64,000 bases of DNA from Mycobacterium sp. 050128 (GTDB taxonomy: Bacteria; Actinomycetota; Actinomycetes; Mycobacteriales; Mycobacteriaceae), in contig NZ_JAZGLW010000008.1 of NCBI RefSeq assembly GCF_036409155.1, positions 1-64,000 on the forward strand, in the 5' to 3' direction. Under the pieces are notes generated by a model. It was not told the origin of the DNA. It was given only the letters and a program-made list of their open reading frames with translations, and ran no database searches. The number at the start of each line of letters is the position of its first letter. The first letter of the stretch is position 1. Shown piece after piece: positions 26,901-35,368 of this stretch. Made by a program: the position numbers and the translations under genes.

Positions 26901-27929
26901 ATGCAGTTTCTTTTCGAGCTGAGCATCGCTCGGCCACCGAATGCGCGGGAGCGTGCTGTTCTCAAGACACGGCTGAACAGACTTGTCCAGATGGAACAGT
27001 CCGCGGCGCACGCAGGAGCCCGCCTAGAGGAACTGCTGCTAGGTCGCGCGACTTCGCCTGGGGACGTTCGGATTCGGCATGGCTTCGTGCGGCTATTCGT
27101 CCCCGACTCGGCGGCAAACACCACGGACCGCAACGCGACCAGGCGAGACCTGCGGCCACCGAGCACCCGGTTGATGTCGCCGCGGGGCCGGGCCTTGTCT
27201 TTTTTCCTGATCGCGCTATTCGAAGCTCAGATGCGATTGGCGCCCGGACAGGCCGCAGCGCGCAACGAGCTGCCGCTGAAAGCCGAGAATGACCGGATGG
27301 GCTGGACGGACTACATTGCCACCGACGCCCAGGACGCGACCGAAGGTCGGATCTTCGTCGACGTGCCCACCAAGAAGGCCCGCCAGATCCAGTCCAGCCT
27401 GGTCAGGCTGCACACCGAGAACTTGATCAGCGTCCCGGCGGCCAAAGGCCGACACCGCCGCTACCAGGACTTCGTACTCAAGCGTGAAGACGCCCGACCC
27501 CGTGGCGACAACAGTGTCTACCGAGTGCCCGAGCATGGCAGCGAGTTCTTCACCGTCCCCGTGTCCCTTTTCACCAATGGTTGGATCCACGTCCTCGAGG
27601 ACAGCGAATTGGTGCTGCTGCTCATCGCCGCGCGGATGCGTGCCGGACACGGCGACGTACCCCAGCCCCTCCCCTCTGGTCCACGCAAGTTGAATTACGG
27701 GTTGAGCCGAGATTCCTTCGAGGCCGGTCACCGCGTGCTCGACTACCTCGGCCTCCTCGACGTCATCTCCGACTACGAGCGCAATAACGACGGCAAGGTG
27801 GATGGATTCGCCGACCGCGGCGCGAAACCTCACCTCCTGCGCTTCCACCCCGAGACACTCGATAGGCCGGCCTTCCCCACGATCGTCGACACCATCACCG
27901 AACAGATCGCCAAATCCGAGGGCTCATAG
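26901..27929 (+). CDS. winged-helix-like protein of unknown function
   Basis: 342-residue protein. The N-terminal ~120 residues are arginine-rich and helical. Residues about 125-185 (VDVPTKKARQIQSSLVRLHTE, then LISVPAAKGRHRRYQDF) and about 230-290 (SELVLLLIAARM, then RDSFEAGHRVLDYLGLLDVIS) both look like winged-helix units. This would fit a DNA-binding regulator or a replication-initiator-like protein. ATG 26901 lies 5 bases after GGAGGGTGGCGGCCG-type sequence. A strong inverted repeat 70 bases upstream is a candidate binding site. I cannot name the family. Confidence 0.72.
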   Translation: MQFLFELSIARPPNARERAVLKTRLNRLVQMEQSAAHAGARLEELLLGRATSPGDVRIRHGFVRLFVPDSAANTTDRNATRRDLRPPSTRLMSPRGRALSFFLIALFEAQMRLAPGQAAARNELPLKAENDRMGWTDYIATDAQDATEGRIFVDVPTKKARQIQSSLVRLHTENLISVPAAKGRHRRYQDFVLKREDARPRGDNSVYRVPEHGSEFFTVPVSLFTNGWIHVLEDSELVLLLIAARMRAGHGDVPQPLPSGPRKLNYGLSRDSFEAGHRVLDYLGLLDVISDYERNNDGKVDGFADRGAKPHLLRFHPETLDRPAFPTIVDTITEQIAKSEGS

Positions 27930-28020
27930 CCTTGTCCACACGTCACGTCGTCGACCGGCGACGGTGCGAATTGCCATAGCCGACAGGGAGAATGGGCACT
28001 AACCCCGCTCAGCGAGCCCT

Positions 28021-28330
28021 CGCGGAGGGCATGTCGAGAAGATTCGCAGCGAGACTCAGCGCCGGCTGATTACGGCGGCCAAGACCACCACGGAGCGGGC
28101 CTGGCTGGGCGAGGTGTCCAGCGTGGCGCTGGTGCAGTCGGTCAACGACTCCCAGCGGGCCTGGCGCAACTTCTTCGACTCGGGCAGCGGGAAACGCAAG
28201 GACCGCAAAGTGGGTCGCCCACGGTACAACACGGCGCAAGGATCACCGGCAGTCGTTTCGGCTCACCCGCAATGGTTTCAGCCTGACAGGGGTGAGTTGC
28301 CAATTGTCCGCCAGGAGCCGCAGCAGCCGA
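28021..28330 (+). pseudogene. TnpB fragment, frameshifted
   Basis: The plus strand reads ERAWLGEVSSVALVQSVNDS, then QRAWRNFFDS and KVGRPRY, which is the N-terminal region of an IS607/IS605-type TnpB (RNA-guided nuclease of insertion elements). Near 28230 the match moves to another frame, continuing KDHRQSFRLTRNGFSL. Neither the RuvC core nor TnpA is present. It is a broken remnant immediately upstream of the zinc-ribbon nuclease gene; no right-end omega RNA could be expected from this fragment. Confidence 0.75.
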
Positions 28331-28456
28331 GCTGAGCCGGTTGGCTTCTTGGTCGGGCCTGTCGGCGGCCAGCGCTACTGTTGATCGACGTTGCGCCCAT
28401 GTTGCTCGCCGGGCCGCCACCGACTCGACGGGCCCGGCCGAAGAGGAGATTGGGCC

Positions 28457-30937
28457 ATGTGGCCGCTGTTGACCAATGAGCCGATCGACGGTGAGACCGT
28501 GGTTCACCGGCAACTGCGGCCGGCCGGATGCGCAGTAGCGGTCGATCGCACGGACCTGTCAGCCGCCGCGCGAGCCGTGGCCGAGCTGTGCAATTCCTGG
28601 GCCGGCAGCGCGATGCCGCTGATACCGGTGACACCGCAGTCACCCATCGACAGCCGGTGGCACCGAATCTTGCTGCAAAGCAACATCGACGGCATCGCCA
28701 AGACGGACCTGATCGACGAACACGAACGGAGCAGATTCTGCGACATCCAGGGTGGGGACTACCGGCAACTGCTGCTGCGCATCCTGATCGACCTCGACGA
28801 CCCGAGGCCGACCGTGCAGACATGCCGCGGCGTGCGCACCGACGATGACTGGTACCTCGCCTACCTGAGCATGCTCGGCGACCTGCCCGCCCATCCAGAC
28901 CCGATGAACACGTGGAACGATTTGCGGCCCGACTTGACCTACGAAGACGTCGTCACGATCCGGGGCGTCGAGTCCGAAGTCGGTGCGCGCGGACTGGCAG
29001 CGCTGATCCGCGACCCCTCGGTGCTGTCTGCGGTCGACCTCACCCGGAGCAAGCTCAGCGTCGGAGTTCCCGCCGCGACCGATCGCGGCCTGCTTCCGGA
29101 GCGTTCGCGGTTCGAGTGGGACGACGACCGGATCTCGCGGCGCTACGGCCCGAACGTGATCGTCGTCTACCGCCCAGGCAGTGTCGAGGACCTCGCACTG
29201 ATCTGGAACATACGCGCACGATTCGCACACCCTCGCGGCCTGCCGCTCGCCGTCCCGATGACCGACACCATCGACGAAGACATCGCGACCTTGCAGCGGG
29301 CCGGCGTCGAGCACCACTTCGGTGGTGGCCACAACGTGGCCCTGACGTCGTTCTCCGTGGCCGCTACCGACCTCGAAGCCCTCGCCACGCACAACCGGTT
29401 CGATGTCGTCGATGCGTGGACCCTTCTCGGCCCCATCGGCGGGTACTGCGTGCCGTCCACGGAGACAACGCATTTCACGGACGGCGCGGCGACGATCCCA
29501 GACTTCACGGCCACCGACATCGAGGCACTGGGACTTCCGCTGCTCGGCAGCCACCAAGGGACCTGGATGCGACTCAAGACGACGGTCGCCGACGACGCGC
29601 TGCCGTTGAGCGCCACCATGCGCCGCCCGCACTACTACGGCGAACTGAGATACCTCGACGGCCCGATCACCACCGGTGGGCACCTCAATCAGACGACCCG
29701 CATCACCCAACCATCCGGGTTGGAGGTGCTGGCCGCCCTGGCCACCGACGCTCGCCTGGTGGCGACCGAAAGCGCCCCCGGCAGAGCCGCCGAATACCTC
29801 ATCCGGGCCGCCGCGCCGGAGCTGTCGATGCTGGCCGCCCCCGGGGTGGTCGCCGCCATCGATGAACTGACCCGTGGGCGCCACGTCAGCCTGGTCAAGC
29901 GACGTCTCAACCAGTTCTTAGGCCAGGACGACCTCGACGAGTCCTCCGACCGCTACGAAGTGCTCTTTGAGCGTCTCGATCGGGCTGTCGGCGACCCAGA
30001 CGCCGCAGAGGCCGGATCGCTGACCTTCAACCAGCTGCGGGTGCAGCTTCGCATGTCTGTGGCCGGAGCGCAGCGGTGGGTGCGGTGGGCCACGGCCAGC
30101 GGATTGGTCCTGCGCGGCGTGGAAGCCAAATGCGACCGGTGCGGTCACAGACAGTGGCGCCCGTTCGTCGAGATCGTTCCGGCTCTGATCTGCCACGGCT
30201 GCGGGGAGCACATCCCCAATGCCTACGGGTTCAACCACATAGAGTACCGCTACCGTGCCAGCGAGTCGCTGCTGCGCGCCATGAGTCACGATGTCCTGCC
30301 GTCGGTTCTGGCCATCCGCTACATCAGCTCCGTGATGGGCGGTCGGGGCGGCGTGGTGTTCGGTGCCTATCCAGGCATCGAGTTTCGCCGCGACGCGGCC
30401 TCGCCGGTCGAGGCGGAAGTCGACGTTCTGGTCGTCCTGCGCACCGGCGGGATGATCATCGGAGAGTGCAAGACCAACGCGCGGGGGCTGACCAGCGGAG
30501 AACTGGACAAGCTGTGGAAGGCCGCTGATGAGGCCGGTGCCCGCGCAACGTTCACCGCGACGCTGGACCGGGCGCAGGCGTGCGGGCCCCTCTGGCGGGC
30601 GCGCGCCGCCCCCAATGGGCGGCCGCACTTCGCGTTGACAGCCGAGCATCTCTTCGACCTGCAGATCCGAGGTCCCGCTTACAACGAGGATGTCTTCGAC
30701 TGGCGTGATGATCCGCCGGGGACGCGCGGACCGAGTGGGAAGCCGGTGGAATGGGCGGCCGTCGACGAGGCGTTCAGTCGCTACACCGAGGGCTCTGCGA
30801 CCGACTACCTGCAGCTGCGGCGCGCGCCGTGGATGTCCTCGGAGTTCATCGATCCCATGCGCCTGCCGCCGCCCGCCATCGACGACGGTCCACCAGCCGG
30901 CGCGGGTCCGCCCACAACAGTGCCGCCGCCACGCTGA
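28457..30937 (+). CDS. large protein with zinc ribbon and PD-(D/E)XK nuclease-like domain
   Basis: 826-residue protein. ATG 28457 follows GAGGAG at 9 bases. Residues 1-520 form a large domain or domains I do not recognise (with PNVIVVYRPGSVEDLALIWN near 235). Residues about 525-555 look like a small HTH (FNQLRVQLRMSVAGAQRWVRW). A zinc ribbon follows with Cys559-x2-Cys562 and Cys579-x2-Cys582. Near residues 635-675 there is a restriction-endonuclease-like core: EVDVLVVLRTGGMIIGECKT, with Asp656, Glu670 and Lys672 in the D-(x)n-ExK arrangement. I infer a DNA- or RNA-cleaving effector. It stands alone in a defence-rich block; it could also be a very divergent restriction enzyme. Confidence 0.78.
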   Translation: MWPLLTNEPIDGETVVHRQLRPAGCAVAVDRTDLSAAARAVAELCNSWAGSAMPLIPVTPQSPIDSRWHRILLQSNIDGIAKTDLIDEHERSRFCDIQGGDYRQLLLRILIDLDDPRPTVQTCRGVRTDDDWYLAYLSMLGDLPAHPDPMNTWNDLRPDLTYEDVVTIRGVESEVGARGLAALIRDPSVLSAVDLTRSKLSVGVPAATDRGLLPERSRFEWDDDRISRRYGPNVIVVYRPGSVEDLALIWNIRARFAHPRGLPLAVPMTDTIDEDIATLQRAGVEHHFGGGHNVALTSFSVAATDLEALATHNRFDVVDAWTLLGPIGGYCVPSTETTHFTDGAATIPDFTATDIEALGLPLLGSHQGTWMRLKTTVADDALPLSATMRRPHYYGELRYLDGPITTGGHLNQTTRITQPSGLEVLAALATDARLVATESAPGRAAEYLIRAAAPELSMLAAPGVVAAIDELTRGRHVSLVKRRLNQFLGQDDLDESSDRYEVLFERLDRAVGDPDAAEAGSLTFNQLRVQLRMSVAGAQRWVRWATASGLVLRGVEAKCDRCGHRQWRPFVEIVPALICHGCGEHIPNAYGFNHIEYRYRASESLLRAMSHDVLPSVLAIRYISSVMGGRGGVVFGAYPGIEFRRDAASPVEAEVDVLVVLRTGGMIIGECKTNARGLTSGELDKLWKAADEAGARATFTATLDRAQACGPLWRARAAPNGRPHFALTAEHLFDLQIRGPAYNEDVFDWRDDPPGTRGPSGKPVEWAAVDEAFSRYTEGSATDYLQLRRAPWMSSEFIDPMRLPPPAIDDGPPAGAGPPTTVPPPR

Positions 30938-30983
30938 TCATCTTGCCCGGCGGCGGCAGTTTAGAACGTGCCGGATCGGGTTA

Positions 30984-31397
30984 TTAAGGATCGTCGTCTC
31001 CAAAGATCGGCTCTTTGCCTGCGGTCAGCCAGCTTGGCTCCAAGTACTCATCGACCGACAGCACGAGTGTGGACGCCGGACTGGACATGTCATCGACATA
31101 GTGGTGACCAGCGCGGCCTCCACTGCTTGTCAATACCTGGGCCTTGTCGAGGATTTCATTGGCTTTGGCGTCATCTAGTCGCCACACCACTCGCTCGTCC
31201 GACAGTTCGATAGCTGCCGCGCCTGCCTGGATGATGAATTCGTGAACCCGTCGGCCATGTGTTAAGTGGGACAACCCAATCCGCTGTGCCAGCGCAAGAG
31301 CTTCGGCGAAGGCGGCAAGCCCGGCGCTGTCAGCGGCCACCAGCACTACATCCTCGCCTCTGAACTCCGCGACGCTCTTAACACGAATCACCGTCAT
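30984..31397 (-). CDS. hypothetical protein
   Basis: 137-residue acidic protein starting MTVIRVKSVAEFRGEDVVLV. The N-terminal part is a plausible alpha/beta domain (TVIRVKS, VVLVAAD, helix AGLAAFAEALALAQR) followed by VHEFIIQAGAAAIEL; the C-terminus is acidic (GDDDP). The frame extends upstream to 31454, but the ATG at 31397 gives a cleaner start. No domain is recognised. It is convergent with the nuclease-like gene, so it is not in that operon. The XRE repressor gene upstream reads in the same direction. Confidence 0.6.
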   Translation of the reverse strand: MTVIRVKSVAEFRGEDVVLVAADSAGLAAFAEALALAQRIGLSHLTHGRRVHEFIIQAGAAAIELSDERVVWRLDDAKANEILDKAQVLTSSGGRAGHHYVDDMSSPASTLVLSVDEYLEPSWLTAGKEPIFGDDDP

Positions 31398-31570
31398 GAA
31401 CGACCAGTGTGGCACAACCGAAGTCCGCCGATCACGCGAAATAGTGCGATGCAAGCGCTACAGGGCGCCGCTGCATATCAACCGTCCGATCCACAGAATT
31501 TTGACAATCCTCGAATGTTGTGCGAAAGCCCGCGCTACGCCCCGACTGCCAGCCGACTCAACGGCGCGGC

Positions 31571-31810
31571 CTAGGTAATGCCTTTGAGTAAGGCGCCTGG
31601 CGGTACTCCGAAGTGGTCAGCGATGTCGAAGAGACGCTCCACCGAGATATTGCGTTCCCCTGCCTCGACACCAGTGAAAAACCACCGGTTCATGCCGGTC
31701 GCCTCGGCGGCTGCGCTTTTGCTTTCACCGGCCGCCTCGCGGAGCTTGGTGATGTTCGCGCCCAGAATCGCCATGCGCCGTTGGTTGACGTCCGATCGCC
31801 CCGTCCTCAT
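31571..31810 (-). CDS. XRE-family repressor
   Basis: 79-residue XRE/HTH protein with helices ITKLREAAGESKSAAAEATG, then the recognition part MNRWFFTGVEAGERNISVERL, ending with HFGVPPGALLKG. TATAGT (minus strand, 31818-31823) lies 7 bases from the ATG at 31810, so the transcript is probably leaderless. That hexamer sits inside CCTACTATAGG, related to the perfect 16-bp palindromes in front of 31986 and 33843. I infer that this small repressor controls itself and those two units. Confidence 0.86.
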   Translation of the reverse strand: MRTGRSDVNQRRMAILGANITKLREAAGESKSAAAEATGMNRWFFTGVEAGERNISVERLFDIADHFGVPPGALLKGIT

Positions 31811-31814
31811 GATG

Positions 31815-31825
31815 CCTACTATAGG
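31815..31825. promoter_or_regulatory. partial operator/-10 at the XRE gene
   Basis: CCTACTATAGG overlaps the -10 (TATAGT on the minus strand) of the XRE gene. Its core CTACTATAG is shared with the two 16-bp palindromes downstream, suggesting a weaker operator for autorepression. Confidence 0.55.
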
Positions 31826-31944
31826 CGCCACTACTCAATAGGACATAGGGGCCCAGGATGCTCAAAGTGCCTTGTGCACAAAGCGTGTGGATTGTACACA
31901 CGAGTGCCCGGATGACTTGCTCTAGGTCAACCTCATACTAGAGT

Positions 31945-31960
31945 GACTACTATAGTAGTC
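31945..31960. promoter_or_regulatory. 16-bp palindromic operator over -10 of ParB-like gene
   Basis: GACTACTATAGTAGTC is a perfect 16-bp palindrome. TATAGT (31951-31956) inside it is a good -10 for the ParB-like gene at 31986, giving a short leader that carries AAAGGGG. A protein bound here would block the promoter. The identical palindrome recurs at 33807-33822. Confidence 0.75.
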
Positions 31961-31985
31961 GTTCCTTCGAAAGGGGTTTCCCAGC

Positions 31986-33584
31986 ATGGACACATCAACA
32001 CCCGACGTCACCACCGCCGAGCGCGGCGTGCTCGAACACATCGACCCAAAGGCACTAGAAATCGCCGACAATGTGCGCGACAACGCGACGGAAGGCAAGC
32101 ACTACGCGGACCTTGTCGCGAGCGTGGGTGAAGTAGGTGTCGTGGTACCGGTGTGCGCGACCCGAGACGCTGACGGCAAGACCGTGGTTCGCGATGGGCA
32201 GCGTCGAACCCTGGCCGCCCGCGCGGTTGGGCTTGACACCGTGCCGGTATACGTGGTGAGCGAGGTCGCCGAAGACGACAAGAGCCGCACCGTGGCGCGG
32301 ATCACTGGGCAAATGGTCGCCAACGACCACCGTGCGGCCCTAACCGAAACCCAGCGCGCCAAGGCTATCCAGCAGCTACTGCTGGAGGGAGTGTCCCCGG
32401 CGAAGGTAGCCAAGTCGCTTACCGTCCCGAAGGCGTTGGTGCACGCTGCAGCTGCTGCCGCGCAATCACCGCAGGCTATGGATGCTCTGTCGACTACGCA
32501 GCTGACCATCGAACAGGCAGCGGTCCTCGCCGAATTCGACGCCGAACCCGATGCCATTCAATACCTCTGCGATGCGGCGACATTGGGTGAATTTGACCAT
32601 CGTGTGAGCGAATTGCGCTCCAAAGCGCAAAGCGAAGCAGCGTGGGAGGCGGCGGCACAGCCGCTTCGTGATCAGGGGTATACCGTCCTCGGGCAGCAGC
32701 CGTCCTGGTCGTCAGACTTAAGCCGGGCAAGGTTGGACCGGCTCTGCGACGCACAGGGCAACTCCCCGGCCGAGGACATTGTCGCCCAGCGCCCGCAGCT
32801 GTGGGCGGTGTGGCTCGAAGAAGCTCCCCACTACGTCGACACTCGCACCGGCAATCAGCTCAGCGAAGACGACATCGACTGGGACCTCGAGCCCACCGAT
32901 GTCGACGCGGAAGCCGAACAGGGCTATGTCCACCCGTGCTATGTCGAAGAATCGACGACATATCAGGCCGAGTTCTACTGCCTAGACTTGGATCAGGTGT
33001 CGCTGTTTGCGCGAGCTGATTACTACCGGAACAGGGACCGCGGGATCGGTGACGCGAACACCGAAGACTTAGCGGCACGCAAGGAGGCCGAACGGCGCGA
33101 GAAGCGGAAGGTGGTCGCGCTCAACAGGCTTGGGCATGCGGCCATTGAGGTCCGTCGAGCTTGGGTCAAAGAACGTTTGCTGGCACACAAAACCCCCGAA
33201 AAGGGGGCAGCACTGTTTATCGCCGAGCAGCTGTCTGCAGAGCCTCACCTGCTGGCGACCCCTAACGGAATATCGACCGCCGCCGTACTTCTCGGACTGT
33301 CAAGCGATGCCTCGGTGAGCGCTGCGGTGAGCGCGCTGCCGACGACCGCCGATGCGCGCGCAAGTGTCATCACCCTCGGGCTGGTGCTAGGGGCGCTGGA
33401 AGCGCAGACCCCCAAGGACGCGTGGCGACGTACTTATAGCAGCAACAGCAAGAGCTACTTGTCATTTTTATCGGACCACGGCTATGAGCTCTCCGATATC
33501 GAGAGGGTGATCGTAGGCAGACTCAAGGCCGACACTCTGTATGACCGACTAGATGCCGCAAAGAAGGCGCAGGCGGCCGGCTGA
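31986..33584 (+). CDS. ParB N-domain (ParB/Spo0J-like) protein
   Basis: 532-residue protein. The N-terminal ParB-like domain starts about residue 16 with VLEHIDPKALEIADNVR and includes VGVVVPVCAT and DGQRRTLAARAVGLDTVPV (about 65-85), the box II-like motif GERR/DGQRR of ParB. A KorB-like HTH (about 115-140) follows, and then a long acidic and coiled region. ParB-domain proteins bind CTP and DNA, but this family has many plasmid variants without a ParA partner. No parA lies next to it, so its role may be regulation rather than segregation. ATG 31986 follows AAAGGGG; a perfect hairpin follows the stop. Confidence 0.86.
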   Translation: MDTSTPDVTTAERGVLEHIDPKALEIADNVRDNATEGKHYADLVASVGEVGVVVPVCATRDADGKTVVRDGQRRTLAARAVGLDTVPVYVVSEVAEDDKSRTVARITGQMVANDHRAALTETQRAKAIQQLLLEGVSPAKVAKSLTVPKALVHAAAAAAQSPQAMDALSTTQLTIEQAAVLAEFDAEPDAIQYLCDAATLGEFDHRVSELRSKAQSEAAWEAAAQPLRDQGYTVLGQQPSWSSDLSRARLDRLCDAQGNSPAEDIVAQRPQLWAVWLEEAPHYVDTRTGNQLSEDDIDWDLEPTDVDAEAEQGYVHPCYVEESTTYQAEFYCLDLDQVSLFARADYYRNRDRGIGDANTEDLAARKEAERREKRKVVALNRLGHAAIEVRRAWVKERLLAHKTPEKGAALFIAEQLSAEPHLLATPNGISTAAVLLGLSSDASVSAAVSALPTTADARASVITLGLVLGALEAQTPKDAWRRTYSSNSKSYLSFLSDHGYELSDIERVIVGRLKADTLYDRLDAAKKAQAAG

Positions 33585-33591
33585 GGCGGAA

Positions 33592-33635
33592 GGGTGCTGG
33601 GGCACGCGGCGTCACGAGCCACTGCCCCAGCACCC
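33592..33635 (+). terminator. hairpin terminator after ParB-like gene
   Basis: GGGTGCTGGGGCA (33592-33604) pairs perfectly with TGCCCCAGCACCC (33623-33635) around an 18-base loop, 8 bases after the ParB-like stop. The stem is GC-rich and there is no T-run, which is normal for mycobacterial terminators. Confidence 0.7.
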
Positions 33636-33806
33636 ATCAACTTCTCCGCGAGGGCGGACATCTCACCCGGGAGATTGCTGACACGGGCCCCAGAGCGCCA
33701 TGCTACTTGGCGCTAATACGTTGGCACACAAAGTGCTACACAACGCCGCGGCGCAGCGACGCATGCCGGAGAATGGGTTGCTGTGCTGACATTGGCGCGA
33801 TAGAAT

Positions 33807-33822
33807 GACTACTATAGTAGTC
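33807..33822. promoter_or_regulatory. 16-bp palindromic operator over -10 of 33843 gene
   Basis: A second identical copy of GACTACTATAGTAGTC. TATAGT (33813-33818) would be the -10 for the gene at 33843, which has GAAGGAG (33831-33837) as its ribosome site. Same architecture as at 31945. Confidence 0.75.
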
Positions 33823-33842
33823 ATCAACTCGAAGGAGCGATT

Positions 33843-34391
33843 ATGGTTTCCCTGCCCAGCACCGACCCCGCCCGCAGTACACCCGCAGCCATCGTCACCC
33901 ATACCCTGGTCCGTATTCAGGGCGCCCAGGACGGCGACATCACCGTCTTCCATGCCTGCACGCCCACCGCCCGTCTGACGATGGCCTGGGGCGGCATCTT
34001 GATGACGTTCTGGTCAGCCCAGGCCACCCAGAGCGTCTTGGAGGCCCTTGCCGCGGCCCGCCCCCTAGTCGCACCCTTGCTGCGCCGCATACCGGCTCTA
34101 CCGCAACCGCCGCTGGAGCCATTCGCTCAGCAGACCATCGCCCTGGACTGGACTCGCCGAGCTACCTACGCCGTCGTCGCCCGCGACGAACTCGCCCGTG
34201 ACCGGCGGCGCACGCTGCGCTGGATCGACATTCACTGCGGCCCGTGCACCTGGCAGATCCTTGACCAGGAGGGCTATCACAGCGCGCTTGAACTTCTGCG
34301 GCGAGCTCACGCGACAGCAACACATGTGTTCCCCGATGGAGCGGAACACAGTGCTGATCCCACGCTCGACAGTTACCGCCCAGCGCAATAA
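33843..34391 (+). CDS. hypothetical protein under XRE-type operator
   Basis: 182-residue protein of no recognised family. It is built of beta-rich N-terminal (IVTHTLVRIQGAQDGDITVF) and Trp-containing middle (MAWGGILMTFWSAQATQSVL) regions and a C-terminal WIDIHCGPCTWQIL segment. It begins 21 bases after the second palindromic operator and has a good RBS. The following small genes at 34515 and 34910 read the same way and may be co-transcribed. Probably a small plasmid-encoded protein. Confidence 0.65.
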   Translation: MVSLPSTDPARSTPAAIVTHTLVRIQGAQDGDITVFHACTPTARLTMAWGGILMTFWSAQATQSVLEALAAARPLVAPLLRRIPALPQPPLEPFAQQTIALDWTRRATYAVVARDELARDRRRTLRWIDIHCGPCTWQILDQEGYHSALELLRRAHATATHVFPDGAEHSADPTLDSYRPAQ

Positions 34392-34514
34392 TCCACAGCC
34401 CGTCGCCCCGGGGCCGCACTTATCCACAATGGACAGTGCGGCCCTTGGCGATCAGCTGGCCCAGCGCCGACCATCAACAGCAGCGCATGCCGAAACGAAA
34501 GAGGTCGTTTTCTC

Positions 34515-34880
34515 ATGATCACCTGGACTGTGACTGTCAATCACGCCGCCGGCCTTAGCAGCTACGACGGGCAGGCGCCGAACGCCCCCGCCGCGCGAGC
34601 AGCCGCTATCGCCACGGCCCGCCGGTGGGCACGTCGAGCCACCCCCATCTCGGGTTACCCGCATTACATTCTCGCTGTCGACGGACAATCGGTGGCGATC
34701 ATCGCCACCGGCGTGGATGACGCTGGCGGGCCCGCCCACGAACAAGTAGACCGGCTGCTCGCCGACTTCGACGGCGCCCCAATGCCGGAAGCCTTGCAGG
34801 CCGCTCCCCCTACCAAGCTCTACGATCATGCAGCGCCGGCCGGGCACTGCGGACTCCCCCAACCGCCCCGAACCCACTGA
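34515..34880 (+). CDS. hypothetical protein
   Basis: 121-residue protein starting MITWTVTVNHAAGLSSYDGQ. An alpha/beta N-terminal half (AARAAAIATARRWARR, YILAVDGQSVAIIATG) is followed by a low-complexity proline-rich end. AAAGAGG lies ahead of the ATG at 34515. No family is recognised. It is likely part of the operator-controlled set starting at 33843. Confidence 0.6.
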   Translation: MITWTVTVNHAAGLSSYDGQAPNAPAARAAAIATARRWARRATPISGYPHYILAVDGQSVAIIATGVDDAGGPAHEQVDRLLADFDGAPMPEALQAAPPTKLYDHAAPAGHCGLPQPPRTH

Positions 34881-34909
34881 CTCTAATTTGCCGAGAACGA
34901 AGGAGAATC

Positions 34910-35176
34910 ATGGGACTTCTGGACACGCCAGGCCCCATCAGACCGCGCACATTCACGGTCTGGCTGGCCGACGGCACCACCTGGATAGCACCGCAAGATC
35001 AGCGATACAGCTACTCCATCGACTCAGGCGTGCTCACCGTCCAACCGGTTGACGCCGATGGCGGGCCGCTACCCGGAGCGCAGCACTACAGCCCAACGGG
35101 CTGGACCAAGGTGATCGAACATGACACGGCGCTACCGACCGATCTGATCACCGCAGCATTTCCCTCTAAGAGCTGA
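34910..35176 (+). CDS. hypothetical small protein
   Basis: 88-residue protein. It starts at ATG 34910, after AAGGAGAATC. The sequence is beta-rich (TFTVWLADGTTW, YSYSIDSGVLTVQP, HYSPTGWTKV) and suggests a small beta-barrel or beta-sandwich. Function is unknown. It is the last gene before the large minus-strand operon, and is convergent with it. The 190 bases that follow (35177-35368) contain nothing I can identify. Confidence 0.6.
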   Translation: MGLLDTPGPIRPRTFTVWLADGTTWIAPQDQRYSYSIDSGVLTVQPVDADGGPLPGAQHYSPTGWTKVIEHDTALPTDLITAAFPSKS

Positions 35177-35368
35177 CCCCACGGTCTTGGCGGTCGCGGT
35201 CGTCTCATAGACGAGGTCCCTAAGCAGGCCGGATCACCCGCCGCACGATAACGCTCTGGCGCCGTGAAATGCGATCGCTAAGGGGCAGATTCGCCCGAAG
35301 GCAACAACCCATGCCGACGTTTCGGGGTCGGCACGCTCTCGATGTCGAGTTGGTCTTCATGTTGGGGG

